Assembly: GCF_026262505.1 (NCBI RefSeq)
Contig: NC_067207.1
Coordinates: forward strand, 26,070,082-26,134,081
Direction: 5' to 3'
Length of the DNA: 64,000 nt
Origin: Trichomonas vaginalis G3
Taxonomy: Eukaryota > Parabasalia > Trichomonadida > Trichomonadidae
Under the pieces are notes generated by a model that worked only from the letters and a program-made list of their open reading frames with translations, searched no databases and was not told where the DNA came from. The position numbers were made by a program, and so were the translations under genes. Below, piece by piece: positions 11,214 to 20,100 of this stretch (the first letter of the stretch is position 1; every line of letters begins with the position of its first letter).

Positions 11214-11277
11214 TTATACTAAACATCTTCAGGGCTAGAGGGCACGAAGTGCCTGGAGGCCCCACTACCTTTTTTTT
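11214..11277. repeat. Right terminal inverted repeat of Maverick A
   Basis: The end reads outward as ...GGGCACGAAGTGCCTGGAGG then CCCCACTACC and a T run. It is the reverse complement of the left ends of B and E. Inside it lies the small hairpin GGCAC-loop-GTGCC. The T run is part of the end, as in B. Confidence 0.85.
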
Positions 11278-11466
11278 AATATAGATATTAAAGAGACTTT
11301 TTATATAATATTCATAAAGATTTTCCAAAAATATGATACCGCAAAATTAAAAAAGTGACGTCTTGAGTGGAGTCAAAGGTCGAAATTGCTAGCTAAATGT
11401 TTTTTAGCGAAATTGCGTATTGTACGTTTTTTTCGCAAAACGAAACCCTTAGACCATATTATTGAA
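11278..11466. repeat. 189-bp host repeat, copy 1
   Basis: This stretch begins exactly where element A stops and reads the same as 62799-62987, with no difference found by eye. It contains no long frame. Near its end is the block GCAAAACGAAACCCTTAGACC, whose 17-bp core is found inverted downstream of RPL11 (about 61920-61936). The function is unknown: it could be a promoter-bearing repeat, an RNA gene fragment or a segmental duplication edge. Confidence 0.75.
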
Positions 11467-11638
11467 TCTTAGAATGAAAGCAATAAAATTTTGGACATTA
11501 ATTTTGAATCCACATTTTTCTTTGAAAAAATCTCCCAGCCTCAAATGCTATCGAAATATTATGTCATCATACTCATTATATGCACTTTTGATTTATCTTA
11601 TATTAATACATTCAATTGTGTAAAATTATAAATAGCCT
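11467..11638. other. Host spacer between Mavericks A and B
   Basis: This is AT-rich sequence with no convincing gene, RNA or repeat. It is the left flank of Maverick B and would join the sequence at 55716 in the chromosome before B arrived. Confidence 0.6.
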
Positions 11639-11644
11639 GAGCAA
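11639..11644. repeat. Target site duplication of Maverick B, left (GAGCAA)
   Basis: GAGCAA stands directly before the A run and GGTAGTGGGG of B, and again at 55710-55715 directly after the CCCCACTACC and T run. A 6-bp duplication is what Maverick integrases are known to make. Confidence 0.8.
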
Positions 11645-11717
11645 AAAAAAAAAAAAAAAAAGGTAGTGGGGCTTCCAGGCGCGTTGCGCCCTCTAGCCCT
11701 GAAGATGTTTAGTATAA
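11645..11717. repeat. Left terminal inverted repeat of Maverick B
   Basis: A 17-A run leads into GGTAGTGGGGCTTCCAGG, a hairpin GGCGC-GTT-GCGCC and then GAAGATGTTTAGTATAA. The right end (55632-55709) carries the same sequence inverted, but its hairpin is GGCAC-loop-GTGCC, so base pairing is kept by a paired change. Confidence 0.85.
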
Positions 11718-11832
11718 ATGAAGTTTTTATATACGGGTCTTCCAGGAGCTTTTCACAAATTATATATGTTTTCATGTTTTGTCACTTTTCTGTCACTTTT
11801 CAGGAAAAAACATTTTTTTATATATATATTAA

Positions 11833-12652
11833 ATGAATTTTACAAAACCACCGTTACCCTTCTTTGGAAATAAGAGTAGATGTAAAGATATTCTATTGAG
11901 AGAACTTAAGAAACTACCGAATGGTCTAACATTTGTAGATTTGTTCGTGGAAGTTTCTATATATCCCATGTTGCCATACAATATTCCCAGACTCAAAGAT
12001 TATATGCAATGACTTCGACAACTATATGGACCGTCTCAAACATATACCAGACACAAACAATATATTGAAAGAGTTAAAAGAAAAGATACCTATAGGTAAG
12101 ATGGAACGTATACCATTAGATAAGAAAAATATTGTGAGAGAGGTTTTGAAAAAAGCAGAATATATAGACTGGGATAGTATATTCTGCTAGACTATTATAT
12201 AGTGGTTCTATAAGAGTTCATGACATTGAAACACTTATGTCAAACGTTTTATATCTTAACTATACAAATGTTTTCAAAGAGGACATAGAAAAATATATTG
12301 AGGGTATAGAGTTTGTGAGATGTCATTGGACAGAGTTGTATGAAAAATATAAAGACAAGGAAAATGTTTTTCTTTATAGTGGACCCGCCGTTCTATAACA
12401 CAATGCGATTTTCAATACCAAGTAGACTGGACTTTGAGAGACTCTTTAGAAACTTTAGACGTTTTACATAACTGTCCATGCTTTTACTTTACATCCGATA
12501 AAAGTGGTTTGGAAACCGTTATGAGATGGTTAGAGGACATACATGCCTATGAGTTTAGATATGACAAGATAGAATATGAGAGAGGTCCTATAAACCGGAG
12601 AAAGTGTCATAACAAAGAAATTTTACTAGTAAGTAAATGTGGTTTGAAATAG
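11833..12652 (+). pseudogene. DNA N6-adenine methyltransferase (D12/Dam type), broken (B)
   Basis: The beginning MNFTKPPLPFFGNKSR is the typical N-terminal substrate-binding start of D12-class adenine methylases (PFxGxK followed by a FVDLF block). The end contains ...YDKIEYERGPINRR and KEILLVSK. The family methylates adenine in DNA; such a gene in a Maverick may protect or mark the element. The gene is broken, with about four breaks. A scrap of the same 3' part remains at 63211-63279 in element E. Confidence 0.65.
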
Positions 12653-13152
12653 GACTACTTGTTTTAGGTTTTTTCCATTGTGTCATTTATTTCTTTGACG
12701 TGCAGAAAAGTACAGAGAATATGAAGATGAACCAATGCCTGCAAATGTTCAGCATATGTACTCGTAAGAGATATTTTTATCTAATATTAAATGGAGCACA
12801 GAACTTAGCGAATGCGCAGCAACCTGGACAACCAAACCCAGAGAATATTCCAAATTGAAGTTAGAATACAAACTGCAATGGCAAACTATGGTCAAGTGCC
12901 AACAGATGTACAAATGCAACTGCCATGTCAAATGACGCTGCGTTAGGTTTGCCACCATGGTATGCAAATATGAGATGAAAGAGTTTTTAACAAACCCTGA
13001 AGTGGGATATAAACAACTTTATGCAGATGACGCGAACACAGGAGTTGACCCAGAATATGTTTTCTACCAGAGGAGAAACAGAATGTATTGAGCTCCAGTT
13101 AAAGAATGCTATGGAACTCAACAGGAAACGTAAGAGACTAGGCGGACATTAG
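12653..13152 (+). pseudogene. Degraded gene remnant between methylase and minor capsid gene (B)
   Basis: Short runs of protein-like sequence appear in several frames, including a stretch near NPEVGYKQLYADDANTG and a basic end before the stop at 13152. No family is recognised. It appears to be one broken gene with about five breaks, lying just upstream of the intact small gene at 13171. Confidence 0.4.
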
Positions 13153-13170
13153 ATTTTTACACGTAGTAAA

Positions 13171-13413
13171 ATGGGTTTCTTCAGTAGTATTGGAAACTTC
13201 TTCAGAAGAGTTGGAAGAGGTATATGGAATGGAATAAAAACCGTAGGAAGAGGAATTTGGAACGGTGTCAAAAATATTGGTAAAAGAGTAGGTCAGTTCG
13301 TTGGTATTATACCTAAAGACCCTGAACCAGAAGAACAAGCTCCTGTTATACAACAGCCTGAACCTGCACCACAGTCTAGTTGGCAACCAAATCCAACACC
13401 TCAACCGTATTAA
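13171..13413 (+). CDS. Small basic/proline-tailed minor capsid-like protein (B)
   Basis: This 80-residue open frame starts MGFFSSIGNFFRRVGRG. The first 50 residues hold a repeated amphipathic motif, GRGIWNGIKTVGRGIWNGVKN, rich in G, W and R. The last 30 are proline- and glutamine-rich (PEPEEQAPVIQQPEPAP). Short amphipathic, membrane-active proteins such as adenovirus pVI-like minor proteins look like this, and a longer one lies at 36761-37162. It ends 4 bp from the convergent penton-like gene. The minor capsid role is inferred. Confidence 0.6.
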   Translation: MGFFSSIGNFFRRVGRGIWNGIKTVGRGIWNGVKNIGKRVGQFVGIIPKDPEPEEQAPVIQQPEPAPQSSWQPNPTPQPY

Positions 13414-13417
13414 AAAA

Positions 13418-14266
13418 TTATATTTTTACCGTTCGATAGTAGTTGTATATGAAACTAAGTTCTAAGTAAAACGCATGGTATAATGGAATTATTCTCTTTC
13501 TTCCATCTGTTGTAAACCATACTTGAAAGTCTGAAATACTTCCACTTGGTGGTTCATATAGCTTTGTAGGTTTTTCGTAAAAGTCATTTGCCAAGCATAA
13601 AAAAGAGTTTTGGGCGCCAGAAAATGAAGCATGAACTATAATAGCATCTGAGTCGAAAACATTTTCATATGTTCCATTAGGGTTTTCGACTTCATAAAAG
13701 TCCGGGTGTACTGGATATGCTGCAGGCTGATTTAACATCCTCATAAATCTATACCATGCCAAGTTGTTATATTTTGTAGAAATATAAACGTTTTCTCCAA
13801 GGTCTTCTATTCTATTGATTTTAACAGTTGCATTTTTCCTGTCATAAATAATATCGAGATGGTACTCTCCCTCGTCAATGTTGTACTGTTTTGCATATTC
13901 GAGATAGATATCGTTTATTTTTTCTTGAAAAGCTTGAAGAGTTGTTTCTAAGTTTACAAGCAAATTCACTTGTAAAAGTTTTCCCTGTTCAAATTTCTCA
14001 TACATACGTTTTTCTTTGTTATAGTATCGAACTTCAAAACCGACTGTAAATGGGAAACCATGTATGGCTTCTGAAATGAACTTCATTCTACGAAAGCCAA
14101 TAGCTTTTGTGACAGATGGGTCTCTTAGCCATCTTAGTGGGTAGTCAAAACGATAGCCTTCATGCTTTACGGTCTCTGTCTCAAACTTTTGACCGACATT
14201 AGTAAAAAGTTCATCTAATGGTTTAGTTGTAGCAACTCTAGAATTTTCTTTTTCTATTGAAAGCAT
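13418..14266 (-). CDS. Penton-like minor capsid protein 1 (B)
   Basis: This 282-residue open frame starts MLSIEKENSRVATTKPLDEL. It is related to the broken gene at 40173 (same phrases TKPLD.[IL]FTN and RFDYP.RWL) and more distantly to 17278-18159 and 31037-31892. The C-terminal phrase DFQVWFTTDGRKRIIPLYH, followed by a beta-rich end, resembles the closing strands of viral jelly-roll minor capsid proteins. It is divergent to the tail fibre gene with an 18-bp spacer. The vertex (penton) role is inferred from pattern and neighbours. Confidence 0.6.
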   Translation of the reverse strand: MLSIEKENSRVATTKPLDELFTNVGQKFETETVKHEGYRFDYPLRWLRDPSVTKAIGFRRMKFISEAIHGFPFTVGFEVRYYNKEKRMYEKFEQGKLLQVNLLVNLETTLQAFQEKINDIYLEYAKQYNIDEGEYHLDIIYDRKNATVKINRIEDLGENVYISTKYNNLAWYRFMRMLNQPAAYPVHPDFYEVENPNGTYENVFDSDAIIVHASFSGAQNSFLCLANDFYEKPTKLYEPPSGSISDFQVWFTTDGRKRIIPLYHAFYLELSFIYNYYRTVKI

Positions 14267-14284
14267 ATTTTATCTAGAATAAAA
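14267..14284. promoter_or_regulatory. Minimal divergent promoter (B)
   Basis: The 18-bp spacer TTTTATCTAGAATAAAAA between the divergent penton-like and tail fibre ATGs is close to a palindrome (TTTTATC...AATAAAA). It resembles the spacers at 5643 and 50074. Confidence 0.45.
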
Positions 14285-14790
14285 ATGTCAAATGAAACAG
14301 CGTCTATGAGAGAAATACAACACAACCGACAACTCATTATACAAGCTCTAAATAAGAACACAACAAACTTTTCAAACTATTCTAAGATATCTGAGTCATT
14401 GAAAGAAGGAAACTTAAAACTGACATTAAACCCAATGACAGATGAGTTTCTGTTTCAAGACAATAAGAACCATACTGTTTGTATAAATCCAACAAAAGGA
14501 ACTTTAAACGAGAAACCTATAAATGAACTTCTTTTGAAAGCAGATGTTGGCAACAAAGCTGACAAAGAATATGTAGACGATGCAATAGCAAAAAGAAGAA
14601 GAAAGAGCTAACAAAGCTTATGCAACAAAAGAACATACTCATCCTGAACTAGCAGACAAAACATATGTTGACAATAAAATGTCAAGTGAAGTGACAAGAG
14701 CTGAAAACGAATATTCTAAAAAGACTCATATACATTCTATATCTGAAATAACAGACTTACAAGAAACCTTAAACAGGAAAAGTGACGTTG

Positions 14791-15384
14791 GACATACACA
14801 TACCATTGCAAATATTACAAACTTACAAGAAACCTTAAACAGGAAAAGTGCCGTTGGACATACACATACCATTGCAAATATTACAAACTTACAAGAAACC
14901 TTAAACAGGAAAAGTGACGTTGGACATACACATACCATTGCAAATATTACAAACTTACAAGAAACCTTAAACAGGAAAAGTGCCGTTGGACATACACATA
15001 CCATTGCAAATATTACAAACTTACAAGAAACCTTAAACAGGAAAAGTGCCGTTGGACATACACATACCATTGCAAATATTACAAACTTACAAGAAACCTT
15101 AAACAGGAAAAGTGACGTTGGACATACACATACCATTGCAAATATTACAAACTTACAAGAAACCTTAAACAGGAAAAGTGACGTTGGACATACACATACC
15201 ATTGCAAATATTACAAACTTACAAGAAACCTTAAACAGGAAAAGTGCCGTTGGACATACACATACCATTGCAAATATTACAAACTTACAAGAAACCTTAA
15301 ACAGGAAAAGTGACGTTGGACATACACATACCATTGCAAATATTACAAACTTACAAGAAACCTTAAACAGGAAAAGTGACGTTG
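14791..15384 (+). repeat. 66-bp tandem repeat, nine copies, in fibre gene
   Basis: There are nine consecutive 66-bp units, preceded by one diverged unit. The only variation I see is GAC versus GCC in one codon (D or A in KS[DA]VG). Including the diverged first unit the order is D A D A A D D A D D. Near-perfect identity points to recent expansion or copy-to-copy conversion. There are no variable spacers, so it is not a CRISPR array. Confidence 0.95.
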
Positions 15385-15868
15385 GACATACACATACAAG
15401 TTTTACAACTTTTACAGCAGATGATATTACACTAAACACAACCTTGCCAAGTAAAGGTCCAACAATACCACGGCAACAAGTCTTGTAGATACTTTGATAT
15501 CTAATGACAATAGTATTATACATCTAAGACAGGAACTCAATGTGCTTAAACAAATTTTGCCGAATCTTATTTACCCGGTTGGCTCATTATATGTTTCAAT
15601 GAACTCTACCAGACCAGAAGTAGTATTTGGTTTTGGAACTTGGACTCAAATAGTCGACAGGTTTTTGTATTGTGCAAACTCTTCAAAGGAAACAGGTGGA
15701 AGTAAAACGATTTCAGGTGAAAACTTACCTGCGCATAGTCACTACATAGATTTAAGTACATCTCGAGAAGGTTGGCATAAGCATAGATATTGGGATTGGT
15801 CAAGAATGACAAAAGGTAAAGGATATGATGTTAAAGACGACGTTGAGTTTGCTATAAATTGTTACTGG

Positions 15869-15873
15869 AGTGA
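15869..15873. repeat. Target site duplication of Maverick C, left (AGTGA)
   Basis: AGTGA lies directly before the terminal AGTTAGTATAC of C and again at 35667-35671 directly after the inverted copy. Confidence 0.8.
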
Positions 15874-16549
15874 AGTTAGTATACATATCATGGGTACGGT
15901 GGCACTGCGTTCCACCTTACTCATTATATGTGAATTTGACACTTTACGAAACCGTTAACGTATATTTTACAACACAAACGACAACACTAACTTAACCTTA
16001 AATATTTACAAAGCCGCCAACCACTTCACCTCACTAATGTAAAAATAAACGTTCTCACTTACAAAAGTATTGCAACTCCTCCCATTGCTGTGCTTCATAT
16101 AACAGCTCATAATCTTCTGACTCACTTTCTTCTTCATATAGGTCAAAATCACTGTCATAGTTTATACCTGTAAGTTTTGACAAAGCTAATGAAACACGTT
16201 TACCATTTGTATCTATTGCTTTTATATATCTCCCATTATGTTTGTTGTCGTAAACGCTCAAACTAACTTTACCCTTTCTCCCTCGTATCTGATAGAATGT
16301 ATTTTCACGAGGAACAAAGAACAAATTCTTGAACTCATGACCGTTGTAGTTTGTTATCTCAATAGTTTTCGTCATTTATATAAATAAAATATAAAAATAA
16401 AATAAAAAATAAACTTAAAAATTAATGATATCACCACCCTCACACGTATGAAAACATCCATTTAAACTTAGGGTAGAAGGGTAGATCTAACCTCTTTTCT
16501 AACCTCTTTTCTAACCTGTTGAATTCATTGTTTTATAACTCTCTTCCTT
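15874..16549. repeat. Left 676-bp terminal inverted repeat of C
   Basis: The repeat begins AGTTAGTATACATATCATGG and is matched in reverse complement by 34991-35666. It holds a complete 106-residue gene, an iteron with the palindrome-like core GGTAGATCTAACC and the last codons of the neighbouring gene. The match ends a few bases into that gene. Confidence 0.92.
16055..16375 (-). CDS. Terminal-repeat gene, copy 1 (C)
   Basis: A 106-residue protein starts MTKTIEITNYNGHEFKNLFF, with a basic beta-rich body and an acidic tail (EEESESEDYELLYEAQQWEE). It lies entirely inside the left terminal repeat and is identical to 35165-35485 in the right repeat. I do not recognise the family. A gene kept intact in both ends suggests a function tied to the termini or simply a repeat that expanded over a gene. 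Its leader is a run of ATAAAA motifs. Confidence 0.7.
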   Translation of the reverse strand: MTKTIEITNYNGHEFKNLFFVPRENTFYQIRGRKGKVSLSVYDNKHNGRYIKAIDTNGKRVSLALSKLTGINYDSDFDLYEEESESEDYELLYEAQQWEELQYFCK

Positions 16550-17052
16550 GGTTTCTTTTTAGTTGCTTTCTTCACGTCTGTCTCCAACTTGACTGTCTTT
16601 CTTCTTCGTCCGTAATGATACCAGTTACTTCCACCAATCAATGGGTCAAATGGTCGTTCATAAGGGTTTCCATACATTCCATAGGGACCATACGGAAGAA
16701 CTACTGGTGGAGAAGAAACATTTTCTTTAGTTCCATCGACTCTATTTAAATGCATTGTTTCACCTTTCATCTGGTCATTAAAGTCTTTTGCGTGTTTTGC
16801 AAACTCATCGTCCTTTCCTAAAGCATTTTCTGACTCAGTCGCAACTAAATTGGATGCTTTATTTATGAGCCCTATTTTATTTAATCTTAACTTCTTTGCA
16901 ACCCAGCCTCCAATCTTCCCTTTATTTGCATCTAATGTCTTCGAAACCCTTCCTCCACTCATTTTATTTACTGCGTCATAAGCTCCAAGTGCTTTTGCTC
17001 CAAATGCTAATGCTTTTGTTCCCATTGCGCCTAAAGCTGCCCAAGCTACCAT
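16525..17052 (-). CDS. Minor capsid-like protein (C)
   Basis: A 175-residue open frame starts MVAWAALGAMGTKALAFGAK. The N-terminal 30 residues are Gly/Ala-rich and hydrophobic, as in membrane-active minor capsid proteins. The middle is charged. The C-terminus is strongly basic (KKATKKKPRKRVIKQ), which would suit DNA contact inside a virion. Its last nine codons lie in the terminal repeat. It is the last of three abutting genes (start to stop with no gap). Function is inferred from composition and position only. Confidence 0.6.
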   Translation of the reverse strand: MVAWAALGAMGTKALAFGAKALGAYDAVNKMSGGRVSKTLDANKGKIGGWVAKKLRLNKIGLINKASNLVATESENALGKDDEFAKHAKDFNDQMKGETMHLNRVDGTKENVSSPPVVLPYGPYGMYGNPYERPFDPLIGGSNWYHYGRRRKTVKLETDVKKATKKKPRKRVIKQ

Positions 17053-17277
17053 TTACACCATATTAAAATCATCTCTCTTCAATATTATCTCATAAAAGTT
17101 CTCGTTACTGGAGAAAGTCAATGAAACATAAGCGTTCTCACGGGCTTCGCCCTTACCGCTTTGCGGTCTATCTAACTTCTTTCTTATATCATCTATACGC
17201 TTCAAAATGTCTGAACAATTGCTAACATCTTCTACAATAGTTATTTCATCATGAATGACCTTCAAGAACAAGCTCAT
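17053..17277 (-). CDS. Small hypothetical protein with palindromic insert (C)
   Basis: A 74-residue frame starts MSLFLKVIHDEITIVEDVSN. Its stop abuts the start of the next gene and its start abuts the stop of the previous one. In the middle the peptide RPQSGKGEARE is encoded by two back-to-back hairpins (17142-17166) that also occur elsewhere in C, so this part may be an insertion that kept the frame. No family is recognised. Confidence 0.6.
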   Translation of the reverse strand: MSLFLKVIHDEITIVEDVSNCSDILKRIDDIRKKLDRPQSGKGEARENAYVSLTFSSNENFYEIILKRDDFNMV

Positions 17278-18159
17278 TTAATATGCAATTAAAATCATTT
17301 CAATAATGAGTCCATCCTTTCCATCTTTAGGTAGCACAACATCTTTCATTGAAGAAGGTTCGACAAGTCTTATGTTAAACTTACTGACAAAGTTTGTTAT
17401 ACTATAATGCTTCGGCGGCGAATACATGTAGTTTGAAAGACATAATATAGATTCTTCAGCAAATTCACTTATACTGGATTTTATAACAATGTTCTCACGA
17501 GACCAAATGCCACCAATTGACAATCTTGTAAGCAATCCTGCTGAACCTTCAACTGTAAACGTCGATGGTAACATTCCACGAAGGTCATCTATTGACATCG
17601 TTGAGTCACTGTATTTAAATATTTTCTTAAAGCAATCGTCATTATCTAACCATGCAATAGCTTTGAAGTTTTCATTCGAATATACATCTGCTTCATTAAA
17701 TGTAAAACCTGACTTCTTTGCAGAGATGACTTTAAAATCTATTGAGTTTGTTTCAAAATTATATGCTATGGTAACTTCTGAAGGTAATGGATGTCCTTCC
17801 GCAGTAAGTTGTTCTCTCACTACCGTTTGAAGCTTTGTGTTAAAAACTTTCATGTCATCTCCTATATCTAAGTTCACATACACAGCAACAGGAAAACTAT
17901 CTTGCTTCTTTGTTTCATCATTATACCTCAAAACATTAAAGTTCTTCAATAATATTGTTCTTCCTGCTGGAATACTTCGAACCTGTCTGATTTCAATAGC
18001 TTTCTCACCTCCTACATACTCTACCCAGTGTCTTGGATATTCATAAGTATACTGACTTTCTTGAATTTTGGTAGGTTTCATCATAACGTGTTCATAGTAT
18101 ATCTTTATACTCTTGTCAGTTAGACTCGGTGCTATGTTCTGAATATTTCTGACTTGCAT
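17278..18159 (-). CDS. Penton-like minor capsid protein 1 (C)
   Basis: The start is placed at the ATG for MQVRNIQNIAPSLTDKSI, 16 bp from the divergent ATPase. An upstream in-frame extension would overlap the ATPase and is unlikely. The 293-residue protein has the YxYPRHWxE and AIxxRxxxSIPAG pattern seen, in altered form, in 13418-14266 (RFDYPLRWL ... AIGFRRM), which groups it with the penton-like family. It ends SMKDVVLPKDGKDGLIIEMI. The frame is open. Confidence 0.6.
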   Translation of the reverse strand: MQVRNIQNIAPSLTDKSIKIYYEHVMMKPTKIQESQYTYEYPRHWVEYVGGEKAIEIRQVRSIPAGRTILLKNFNVLRYNDETKKQDSFPVAVYVNLDIGDDMKVFNTKLQTVVREQLTAEGHPLPSEVTIAYNFETNSIDFKVISAKKSGFTFNEADVYSNENFKAIAWLDNDDCFKKIFKYSDSTMSIDDLRGMLPSTFTVEGSAGLLTRLSIGGIWSRENIVIKSSISEFAEESILCLSNYMYSPPKHYSITNFVSKFNIRLVEPSSMKDVVLPKDGKDGLIIEMILIAY

Positions 18160-18175
18160 TTTTAATGGAGATAAA
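18160..18175. promoter_or_regulatory. Minimal divergent promoter (C)
   Basis: A 16-bp spacer (TTTTTAATGGAGATAAA) separates the penton-like and ATPase starts, flanked by T-rich and A-rich runs like the other divergent spacers. Confidence 0.4.
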
Positions 18176-19063
18176 ATGAAGCATTTAATACATGACGTAG
18201 ATGAAGACATGAATGAAACTACAGACAAACTTAACTCTTCTCTCATTCTTCCTTTCAGTAAGGACTATGAGTTCTGTTCAAATGGCGTTTATTTCTATTG
18301 TGGAAAGATGGGTTCAGGTAAGACATTTAACCTCATTCGTCATATACTCATAACAGAACGTTTAGGAAACGACTCTTACTATGACCAAATCATTATATCA
18401 GCAACTTCAGACTCTATGGACTCAACAGCGAAAACATTTATGTCAAAAGTTCAAGCCTCTGTCGTTAAAGTTCCAGACAGTGAACTCATTGAATTTCTTC
18501 AACGTTACATTCGACGTAAGAGGAAATATTATGCCATCGTTGAATTTATACAGTCAGGAATGCAAAAGACTTCAGAAGAGATGGAAAGAATTATTGACAA
18601 ACACCACTTACGTCAATACTCAGGAGTTTACGATATGAAACGACTTACAAACTACATTCTGTCAAAACTTTCAAAATACCCCTTCAAAAAGTATCCTTCA
18701 AACACTCTGCTCGTTTGTGACGACTTCGCCGGAAAAGGTTTAGTGTCAAAACCTGACTCACCATTAGCTAACATCATTACTAAAGTCAGACATTACCACT
18801 TAACTGTAGCAATACTTATGCAAACATGGAGGTTTTTAGCTTTAAACATAAAACGTCTCATAACTGACTTCGTTATCTTTCAAGGTTTCTCACGTTATGA
18901 TATTGAACTCATTTGGAAACAGTCAGGTATAACATTACCTTTTGAAGAAATTTGGGAAGCATATAAGTCTCTCATCTCTCCTCGTTCATACCTTGAGATT
19001 CATATCATGACTAATACCATTAAAGTCAAAAATATTCCATGGGAACGACCAACATTGTTTTAA
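18176..19063 (+). CDS. Genome packaging ATPase (C)
   Basis: This 295-residue open frame has Walker A GKMGSGKT at about 43-50 and Walker B TLLVCDDFAG at about 177-186. Downstream, HYHLTVAILMQTWRFL and NIKRLITDFVIFQGF hold the sensor-like region. This is the A33-like FtsK/HerA-superfamily ATPase that is a hallmark of Mavericks, predicted to drive DNA into the capsid. Length and motif spacing are normal for the family, and the gene looks whole. A's and B's ATPases share the LILDDFA motif and the IxTDIVLFPG-like stretch, but are broken. Confidence 0.88.
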   Translation: MKHLIHDVDEDMNETTDKLNSSLILPFSKDYEFCSNGVYFYCGKMGSGKTFNLIRHILITERLGNDSYYDQIIISATSDSMDSTAKTFMSKVQASVVKVPDSELIEFLQRYIRRKRKYYAIVEFIQSGMQKTSEEMERIIDKHHLRQYSGVYDMKRLTNYILSKLSKYPFKKYPSNTLLVCDDFAGKGLVSKPDSPLANIITKVRHYHLTVAILMQTWRFLALNIKRLITDFVIFQGFSRYDIELIWKQSGITLPFEEIWEAYKSLISPRSYLEIHIMTNTIKVKNIPWERPTLF

Positions 19064-19201
19064 AGTTTAACCTTCAATTGACTGATGGTAAACAAATTCC
19101 ATGCATCTCTGTCGCCATTTCTGTTAATATTTTTGCTGTCATTCATATCATCCACTTCTCCATCCGTTAGCTTTTGAGGATATGTGTTAGAATAGCTGTT
19201 C

Positions 19202-19426
19202 TTAAATGAGGCTTTTCACCTTTGAGAGCATAAACTCTATAACTTTCTGCATACTTTTGTTTGAACCTCCTGAGCCATCATTGACATAAATTTTTATAGG
19301 CTTCCACCCTTTGTTCATGTTCCTGCTTCTTCCCTTAGCTCTTTTGTTCAGTAGTTCTACATCTTTATACACAGCACCTGTCTCAGTGAATTCAACAATA
19401 TTTTCATTCGTTAGCTTTACATTCAA
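19202..19426 (-). pseudogene. Small hypothetical gene, probably broken (C)
   Basis: An open stretch of about 74 codons includes the basic part NKRAKGRSRNMNKGWKP and the glycine-rich NDGSGGSNKSMQ. No family is recognised. It lies divergent to 19486 and looks broken, about once. The 140 bp between it and the ATPase hold no gene I can support. Confidence 0.35.
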
Positions 19427-19485
19427 ACCCTTGTCGAGTATAATTGTTCATTTCATACATATAAAAGGTTTTTATTCTATATGAA

Positions 19486-20100
19486 ATGAGAAGCAAATCC
19501 ATCTTAGCTGGTGCCGTTAATGTTCCAATTGAACCAACATCAAATGTTGACTCACGAACGACAAACAATATTGTCATAAAGAACTATAGTTCAGAGTGTT
19601 TGAAAGAACCAGAACCAGAGCTGAAATCCGTGAATTTAAACTCAGCTTCAAACGCTAACGCTACATCAGATGTTAAGTTAGAGTATCCACCACTGGACCA
19701 AATTCTTTCAAGAGAAGCCAACGACAATCCTTACACAAATGTTCAAACAAATCCTTCAGATAACGTAGACCATTACCTTCTTCAGTTATACCAAACAATT
19801 TTACTCAAAGACGATAAGAAGCTTTTGACAAATCTTATAAGCAAGAACCAAATAATTCTAACAAAGGAGGACCTTGAAAATGTTATATCACGAATAACAG
19901 GGAAACAATGTGTCATTGACTATCTCGACCCTGAAATCGAATGCTGTGGTCAAACTCCAATATTCATGAAAATAGGTAACATCCGCATCATTGAAACACC
20001 AGGAACTACAGGAGTTGAGTTTAAGTATAAATATTCGAATGAATATACAAAACTTTCAACAGAATATAAACTTTGCTTGAAATATGTTTTAGTAAATTAA
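19486..20100 (+). CDS. Hypothetical capsid-region protein (C)
   Basis: A 204-residue frame starts MRSKSILAGAVNVPIEPTSN. The C-terminal half contains CVIDYLDPEIECCGQTPIFM and a beta-rich end. Genes 5061-5642 (A) and 49492-50073 (B) have an equivalent EIEPDxSCCG phrase near the end, preceded by a similar helical segment (LxxxIxxxxxILTKEDLxxVI / IAPHEVLKELL). I therefore take it as C's version of the same unknown Maverick gene. It overlaps its convergent neighbour by 4 bp. Confidence 0.6.
   Translation: MRSKSILAGAVNVPIEPTSNVDSRTTNNIVIKNYSSECLKEPEPELKSVNLNSASNANATSDVKLEYPPLDQILSREANDNPYTNVQTNPSDNVDHYLLQLYQTILLKDDKKLLTNLISKNQIILTKEDLENVISRITGKQCVIDYLDPEIECCGQTPIFMKIGNIRIIETPGTTGVEFKYKYSNEYTKLSTEYKLCLKYVLVN

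Larger units (their letters stand above)
1..11277. mobile_element. Maverick/Polinton A, right part only
   Basis: This is a virus-like Maverick element whose left part lies outside the window. Its right end is the terminal repeat ending CCCCACTACC plus a T run. Gene order from left to right is KilA-N, packaging ATPase, a lysine-rich gene, an SSB-like gene, SF3 helicase, a penton-like gene, three small genes, major capsid protein and a long right-end gene region. The same order and nearly the same sequence recur in the right half of Maverick B (about 44000-55709), so A and B are one family. A is clearly broken, with roughly fifteen or more breaks in 11 kb. KilA-N, the SSB-like gene and the helicase remain open. 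It is moderately old: decayed, yet still very close in sequence to B. Confidence 0.9.
14285..15873 (+). pseudogene. Tail fibre with phage collar domain, left part (B), split by C
   Basis: The gene starts MSNETASMREIQHNRQL, runs into a 22-residue repeat (HTHTIANITNLQETLNRKS, ten units) and then a phage tail collar domain, with the signature IYPVGSLYVSMNS and GSKTISGENLPAHSH. Such repeats and collars form trimeric receptor-binding fibres in phages. Element C sits inside the collar domain; the rest of the gene continues after C at 35667. The gene is also broken independently of C, with about two breaks. Confidence 0.85.

Noticed and set aside
14726-15523. Long open frame on the minus strand across the fibre repeats, and a CRISPR-like look of the array
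   Set aside because: The minus frame is a mirror of the 66-bp repeat with low-complexity Cys/Phe/Val content. The array has no variable spacers.
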